Assembly (NCBI GenBank): GCA_014898425.1
Contig: RCSZ01000002.1
Location: 310,001 to 374,000, forward strand
DNA: 64,000 nucleotides
Direction: 5' to 3'
Source: Botryotinia globosa
Lineage: Eukaryota; Ascomycota; Leotiomycetes; Helotiales; Sclerotiniaceae
Below the pieces are notes generated by a model. It did not search any database and was not told where the DNA came from. It saw only the letters and a list, made by a program, of their open reading frames with translations. Positions 58,901 to 64,000 of this stretch are shown one piece after another. Positions within the stretch are counted from its first letter, which is position 1. Each line of letters begins with the position of its first letter. The translations under genes and the position numbers were made by a program.

Positions 58901-59872
58901 CGAGCCATCTCTTTACCCCTTTTCCCCATTTTCTCTTCGTATACTCGAGTAATAGTACGCTATCTGTGGGTCAACTTTGTTCTATATTTCTAAATTGCTC
59001 ACAATGGAACCATACAGGAGGCTGGACAAAGATTGTTTGTAATGCGGCATGTGTGAACAGAGGCCGTGGGCTTTATTATTCTCAAATATTTCCACTACTA
59101 AATCAACTCTGCTGGAACGGAATTGGTTATTTCGGTCTTTACATTTGTTTTCTATGGCTTGGATAAATTAGATTTGCAATTTGAATAGGGAAAGGAGTTG
59201 GTAATACCGGTGCACTACGAACGGATCGTTAGGAATTAATGGCAGGCTGGCATGGAGCAGACGTAGCTGGTTGATCTTGAACTTTTTTTGCTTCTTGAAA
59301 GGTTCTCTACTCGAGTATCTTCAAATAATGTGCTTAATACTCAAAACAGACTTTTGAAAATAAAATCGTTTTTACGTGAATAACAAACCTCGTCGAACAA
59401 AAATCAGTGACTTATGAGCTTCAACTGTTCTTTTCAGATCCTCTCCATCCTTCAATTCTCATGATTCCAAGCCAGTATCAGTCTCTCGAATGCCCACACT
59501 TATCTTTTCTATAGAGATGTTTCCCTATGATATATAACAAGTATCAATCAACAATCAAACTCGACTACATACTATTCATTTCCCATATGGATTACACATC
59601 GAACCGTTCTATTCTCAGATACTCTATCGCCTAGCAGTACTTCATGCATTGATACTATAGTATAGTAAAATCCATCGAACTAACAAATAATCACTAACTC
59701 GAAAATGAATCCCCTTGAATTAACCGAAGACACACGCTTGGAGGTTGTGTGAAAATGACTGAGTAAAGACTAATTGAGCGGACTATGAAAAATCGCGTGG
59801 AAAAACTTTATTCAAGAGATTATAATTGCTAGGTGGATGAGTTTGGGGTTGTGGTTTGAGGTAGAAGTTTAG

Positions 59873-59910
59873 GGAGAGGGACAGGGAGAGGGAGAGGGAG
59901 AGGGAGAGGG
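59873..59910 (+). repeat. (GGGAGA)n hexanucleotide repeat
   Basis: About six copies with one GGGACA variant; purine-rich on the plus strand. Confidence 0.85.
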
Positions 59911-60001
59911 ATTTGAGGTTTTGGGATATGCTGTATATACATGTGAGGTTGAAATTACTTGGATTGGTGTTTGTGAGATTCGGAGGAATGAGGAATTGTT
60001 A

Positions 60002-60036
60002 AGTGGTGTCTTGAGTGGTGTCTTGAGTGGTGTCTG
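60002..60036 (+). repeat. Minisatellite, about three copies of a 13-bp unit
   Basis: The unit AGTGGTGTCTTG is repeated with little variation. Confidence 0.75.
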
Positions 60037-60106
60037 TATATATTTTTCTTGAGGAATCAGTATATAGTTGATGGATTCGGTGCTGTTTGTTTCGTGCAAG
60101 GACTAA

Positions 60107-60355
60107 TAGTCAGCTCTTCCAAGCAGCCTCCTAGTTCCTAGTCAGGGAAAGTGGTTGTCCCCTTAACCTTACTTTTTTCATGGATATTTCATTCAATTTT
60201 CAAAATTAAATCATAAATCCAATATCATTGAATTCAATGAAATCGTAATAACATATGTAATAATATAATTTATTTGCAAATAATACATTTTTTTTGAACG
60301 GGGACAACCGCTTTCCCCAATTAGAAACTAGGAAGCCGCTTGTAAGAGCCGACTG
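60107..60355. mobile_element. MITE of about 249 bp with 56-bp terminal inverted repeats
   Basis: The left end (60107-60162) and the reverse complement of the right end (60300-60355) match over 56 bp with few differences, mostly transitions. Shared blocks include CAAGC, TCCTAGTT, GGGAAAG and GGTTGTCCCC. The ~137-bp centre is AT-rich without coding potential. TAA precedes the left end and TTAA follows the right, so a TTA/TAA-type target site is possible but not proven. It ends 165 bp before the start codon of the helicase gene. Confidence 0.75.
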
Positions 60356-60520
60356 TTAATAACTATGTGAGTCTTGATTATGTCATCAAGAGATAATCAA
60401 CTTGAGCGCGATAACGTGATACCGCGTTTTAGTAGCGCGACCGCAAGAACGCCACCCATTTACGCTTCTTCTCTTGAAACTTAACGTCATGTGAAAGTTA
60501 TTGCCAGAAACGCCTGAAAC

Positions 60521-63500
60521 ATGGCAAAATTACAAGCTGCAACAGTTTCCAACAAACCAGTTCGGAAGCGCAAACGGAAAGATACCGAAGATGCGCTGTT
60601 AGATGCTACCTTGCCCACGTCCCTCGAATCCGCGGTCGAGCAAGATCAAGGAAACTTTGCGACAACTGACAGTATCACTGTTCCCACGAAAGAAAATGAT
60701 GGCGGGAAAAAGCCACGACGGGTATCGAAGGGGAAGGCCACTCCCGCGCTCGCTCGAAATGAATCTTCTTTCACGAATCCGGTAACTAGTACCATTCCAT
60801 GGCCTCTCTCTTTTCAAACTCTCGAAAAGACGCATCGAGCATTGAATCTAGTCTATACATTCTGCTCTACACGAAAACATCTAGCAACTACTTTCGATAA
60901 CCTCAAGAGTGCGGTTGAAGGTCATATAAAGCGGGAGTTAAGGGTCGAGGATATTGCACAGATAGTGGCGCTGCGTCCGAATGGAATGAACTTCTCATAC
61001 GTCGACGAGGCAATGCTACAATTGGATGTTCGAGGGGCAGAAAGAGATGAGACTTTTAAAGGAGGGCGAGCGAAGAATTGGCATGCTGCTGGACCTGCTC
61101 CAGATGCTTCTGTGGGAGGACTTACAGGTATCGAGGGATTAGGGTATGGTGAAGGAGCAGATGGAGAAGGCAAGGAAGTTCTGCTGTTTGAATTTATAGA
61201 TGGTGATCTGAAAAGACAAGTGCAGAGTAAGAAGACGGGAGAAGCAGTAAAGGCAACCAGAAAATTAAAGGATGAGGAATTGAAGATGCCGGTTTTCAGT
61301 CAAAAGCAGATGATGAACTTAATCGAGAAGAGAAATACAAAGTTTGTTAGTGCAATCGATGCGTTTCTCAATCGATGCGAGGCAGATGGCGTCGATGCAG
61401 AAGCTACTTTACTCAAAGAAGCTGAATCACTAATTCCTATACCATCAATATCGAGAAGTAGCACACCTAAGCCAGATCATAGTGTTCTGCCCAAAAGCAT
61501 ACCCAAGGAACGCGCAAGTATATCGAGTATCATCACAGAGATCAAAGAGAGCGAATGGTATACTGGTCAAATTGTACCTGATGGCCACCGTGTCTTCGAT
61601 CCTCAAGAAGCAATATATGGGGATCTGAATTTCGTGCTGAGTCAGAATCTAGTCAATGCCCTGTACAATACCAAGAATATTACGCAGTTTTATGCTCACC
61701 AAGCTGAAGCTATCAATAATCTTCATGATGGACATAATGTTATTGTAGCAACGTCAACGAGTTCTGGGAAGTCTTTGATATATCAGATACCTGTCTTACA
61801 CGAGCTTGAAAAAGATCCGCATTCTAGAGCAATGTACATATTTCCCACCAAAGCTCTAGCACAAGATCAAAGGAGAAGTCTGAAGGAGATGATGAGGTTC
61901 ATGACCGGTCTTGAGGAAGCTATTGTGGAGACTTTTGATGGGGATACGGAAATGAAGGATCGGAATATGATACGCGATGAGGGCAGAATTATATTCACAA
62001 ATCCAGATATGCTACATATAACCATCCTCCCACAAGAGGATAAGTGGCGAACATTCTTGCAGAATCTCAAGTTTGTTGTTGTCGATGAAATACATGTTTA
62101 CAATGGGCTGTTCGGGTCTCACGTGGCTTTCATAATGAGACGGCTGAGAAGAATTTGCGCGGCATTAGGCAATCGACGCATTAAGTTCATATCTTGTTCT
62201 GCCACGGTTGCAAACCCTATGGAGCATTTCAAAACAATATTTGGTATTGAAAATGTACGAATGACAGATTTTGATGGGTCACCTTCTGGTAGGAAGGAAT
62301 TTCTCTGTTGGAATACACCTTTCAAGGATCCTGCAGATCCTGCAAGTGGACGCGGAGACACACGAGCTGAGGCTGCTAGATTATTCTGTCAGCTGATCCT
62401 TCGAGGAGTTCGTGTTATAGCCTTTTGTCGTGTTCGAAGACAATGTGAAGCTTTGGTTGGTGCGGTGAAAGAGGAACTGGCTACCTTGGGACGTCCTGAA
62501 TGTATGGCTCGTGTGATGGGATATAGAGGTGGATATACACCACAAGATAGGAGACGAATTGAAAGCGAGATGTTTGAGGGGAAGTTAATGGGTATTATTG
62601 CAACGACTGCTCTAGAACTTGGCGTAGATATCGGATCTTTGGATGCGGTTCTGACGGTGGGGTTTCCATATACGATTGCGAATCTGCGGCAGCAAAGCGG
62701 AAGAGCTGGACGGAGAAACAAGGACTCACTATCTGTTTTGATCGGTGATTGCTTTCCTAGTGATCAGTATTATATGAATAATCCGGATGAGATCTTCACC
62801 AAGCCAAATTGTGAGTTACAGGTCGACTTACAGAATATGCTAGTACTTGAAGGACATGTTCAATGCGCCGCGTTTGAAATGCCTATTCGCCCGGATGAAG
62901 ATGCGATTTACTTCCCTAAAAACTTGGCCGAGGTAGCGGAAGAGCGACTAGTAAAAGACGAGCTTGGTTTCTACCATTGCAGCGAAAGATATAGACCAAC
63001 TCCGTCAAAATTAGTCGCAATCCGAGACACTGAGGAGGATCATTTTGCCATCATTGATATCAGCCATGGTAAAAATATCGTTTTGGAAGAACTAGAAGCT
63101 TCTCGAGCATTTTTCACACTTTACGATGGTGGCATATTCCTCCACCAAGGAAACACATATCTTGTCAAAGAATTCTCGCCAGAGCGAAAGATCGCCAAAG
63201 TTGAACTTGTCAAAGTCGACTGGACGACCCAACAGCGCGACTACACCGATATTGATCCAATCGAAACCGAAGCTATCCGCCGCATCCCCAACTCCCTTTC
63301 TCGTGCTTTTTTCGGTGCTATCAAGATCCAGCAAAACGTCTTTGGCTTCTTCAAACTCGATAAGAAGAGACGCATTCTCGATGCCATTCAAGTGGACAAT
63401 CCGCCTATCATTCTCCATAGTAAGGGAATGTGGCTCGATGTTCCTAAAGTAGCTCTTGAGATCCTCGCCGAAAAACGTCTTAATATCGCTGGTGCCATTC

Positions 63501-64000
63501 ATGCAGCAGAACACGCTGTTCTATCACTCATGCCTAATTTCGTAATAAGTATGCCCGGAGATGTCCGCACGGAATGTAAAATCGCCGTGAAAGATTTCGC
63601 TCAGAAAGAAACGACGAGGAAACGTCCTGCTCGTCTTACTTTTTACGATGCTAAAGGCGGAGCTTCGGGCTCCGGTATTAGTACTAAGGCTTTTGAATTC
63701 ATTGATTTGTTACTTAAACAAGCTTTGAGAAGAGTAGAGGGTTGTCATTGTCATGAAGGTTGTGTAGAGTGTGTTGCGAGTGAGAATTGTAAACATGCTA
63801 ATGAGGTGATGAGTAAGGCGGGTAGCGAGGTTATTCTGCAAAGTCTGCTCGGAATGGAAATTGATGTTGATGCGTTACCGATGGGGCCAGTTGATGAGAG
63901 AGATAGGGGAATTGAGACGGTGGTTTTAGCGGAGACGGTTATGGGTAAGGGGAGAGTGAGGGGTTTGGGTAACCTAGATGATGATGGGGAAGTAAAAATT
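60521..64000 (+). CDS. HRQ1: RecQ-family DNA helicase Hrq1 (3' end outside window)
   Basis: An ATP-dependent 3'-5' helicase of the Hrq1/RecQL4 group, linked in yeast to interstrand crosslink repair and telomere maintenance. An uninterrupted frame of 1160 codons runs from ATG at 60521 to the window end. The N-terminus is basic (KRKRK). Motif Ia-type Q region and Walker A ATSTSSGKS are at 410-418. The DEIH box is at 522-525, the SAT motif (SCSATVANP) near 557, and the QQSGRAGRR arginine-finger motif near 724-732. The C-terminal half holds the DUF1998/MrfA-like region, with a cysteine cluster (CHCHEGCVECVASENC) at about 1075-1090 expected to bind zinc. The domain set is essentially complete, so little should be missing. 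The upstream MITE may affect its promoter. Confidence 0.95.
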   Translation, partial: MAKLQAATVSNKPVRKRKRKDTEDALLDATLPTSLESAVEQDQGNFATTDSITVPTKENDGGKKPRRVSKGKATPALARNESSFTNPVTSTIPWPLSFQTLEKTHRALNLVYTFCSTRKHLATTFDNLKSAVEGHIKRELRVEDIAQIVALRPNGMNFSYVDEAMLQLDVRGAERDETFKGGRAKNWHAAGPAPDASVGGLTGIEGLGYGEGADGEGKEVLLFEFIDGDLKRQVQSKKTGEAVKATRKLKDEELKMPVFSQKQMMNLIEKRNTKFVSAIDAFLNRCEADGVDAEATLLKEAESLIPIPSISRSSTPKPDHSVLPKSIPKERASISSIITEIKESEWYTGQIVPDGHRVFDPQEAIYGDLNFVLSQNLVNALYNTKNITQFYAHQAEAINNLHDGHNVIVATSTSSGKSLIYQIPVLHELEKDPHSRAMYIFPTKALAQDQRRSLKEMMRFMTGLEEAIVETFDGDTEMKDRNMIRDEGRIIFTNPDMLHITILPQEDKWRTFLQNLKFVVVDEIHVYNGLFGSHVAFIMRRLRRICAALGNRRIKFISCSATVANPMEHFKTIFGIENVRMTDFDGSPSGRKEFLCWNTPFKDPADPASGRGDTRAEAARLFCQLILRGVRVIAFCRVRRQCEALVGAVKEELATLGRPECMARVMGYRGGYTPQDRRRIESEMFEGKLMGIIATTALELGVDIGSLDAVLTVGFPYTIANLRQQSGRAGRRNKDSLSVLIGDCFPSDQYYMNNPDEIFTKPNCELQVDLQNMLVLEGHVQCAAFEMPIRPDEDAIYFPKNLAEVAEERLVKDELGFYHCSERYRPTPSKLVAIRDTEEDHFAIIDISHGKNIVLEELEASRAFFTLYDGGIFLHQGNTYLVKEFSPERKIAKVELVKVDWTTQQRDYTDIDPIETEAIRRIPNSLSRAFFGAIKIQQNVFGFFKLDKKRRILDAIQVDNPPIILHSKGMWLDVPKVALEILAEKRLNIAGAIHAAEHAVLSLMPNFVISMPGDVRTECKIAVKDFAQKETTRKRPARLTFYDAKGGASGSGISTKAFEFIDLLLKQALRRVEGCHCHEGCVECVASENCKHANEVMSKAGSEVILQSLLGMEIDVDALPMGPVDERDRGIETVVLAETVMGKGRVRGLGNLDDDGEVKI

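Larger units (their letters stand above)
55993..60106. other. 4.1-kb region without supported genes
   Basis: Composition is ordinary, unlike the transposon block. Short open frames on both strands (for example 56188-56505, 57991-58182, 58618-58852) show no recognisable domain or plausible exon chain. A ~19-bp imperfect direct repeat containing GTGAGGGTCTAGT occurs at 57372-57390 and 57453-57471. A long non-coding transcript or a rapidly evolving spliced gene could be present, but I cannot support either. Confidence 0.4.

Noticed and set aside
18760..60520. Search for CRISPR arrays, bacterial-type defence genes, or a secondary-metabolite cluster
   Set aside because: No regularly spaced repeats and no such genes were seen. 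The single P450 has no synthase or transporter neighbours.

Overview
The window looks like part of a filamentous ascomycete chromosome. The coding half has short fungal introns (54-262 bp, GTAAGT/GTGAGT-type donors, CTAAC/CTAAT branch points), moderate GC and typical Pezizomycotina families. The strongly AT-rich repeat block carries C-to-T / G-to-A decay of the kind left by repeat-induced point mutation (RIP). A leotiomycete such as a member of the Sclerotiniaceae fits the codon use and gene set, but that placement is inference.

Layout. 1-435 is the 5' end of a gene that runs off the left edge. 706-18744 is one nested transposon block. An ~832 bp DNA element with ~275 bp terminal inverted repeats was split by an ~8.5 kb Ty3/gypsy-type LTR retrotransposon (target duplication TAAAT). 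That copy was in turn split by a second copy of the same family (target duplication AAATC) and also carries a solo LTR (again AAATC). Both retrotransposons have 160-161 bp LTRs, degenerate gag (zinc knuckle), reverse transcriptase, integrase and a chromodomain, so they belong to the chromoviruses. Both also have ~2.2 kb between the chromodomain and the 3' LTR that may hold an extra ORF. Everything in the block is mutationally dead.

18.7-64 kb is gene territory. In order: a secreted cupredoxin-like serine-rich protein (-); a DUF5672 membrane protein (+); a low-complexity orphan (-); the AP endonuclease Apn1 (-); a RED/IK-like splicing factor (-); a CYP7/CYP8-like P450 (-); an orphan (+); a divergent pair of large coiled-coil orphans around 40.4-40.9 kb; the N-recognin ubiquitin ligase UBR1 (-); a PYM/WIBG exon-junction-complex factor (+); a nucleoside hydrolase with an 8-nt microexon (-); and an Hrq1-type RecQ helicase (+) that runs off the right edge. 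A ~249 bp MITE lies 165 bp upstream of the helicase.

The genes do not form an operon or an evident biosynthetic cluster. Two (Apn1, Hrq1) are DNA-repair enzymes and two (RED-like, PYM) act in mRNA splicing or the exon junction complex, but they are scattered among unrelated genes. I found no tRNA or rRNA gene that looks functional and no CRISPR array. Exon models were built by hand from splice consensus, reading frame and family conservation, without transcript data.
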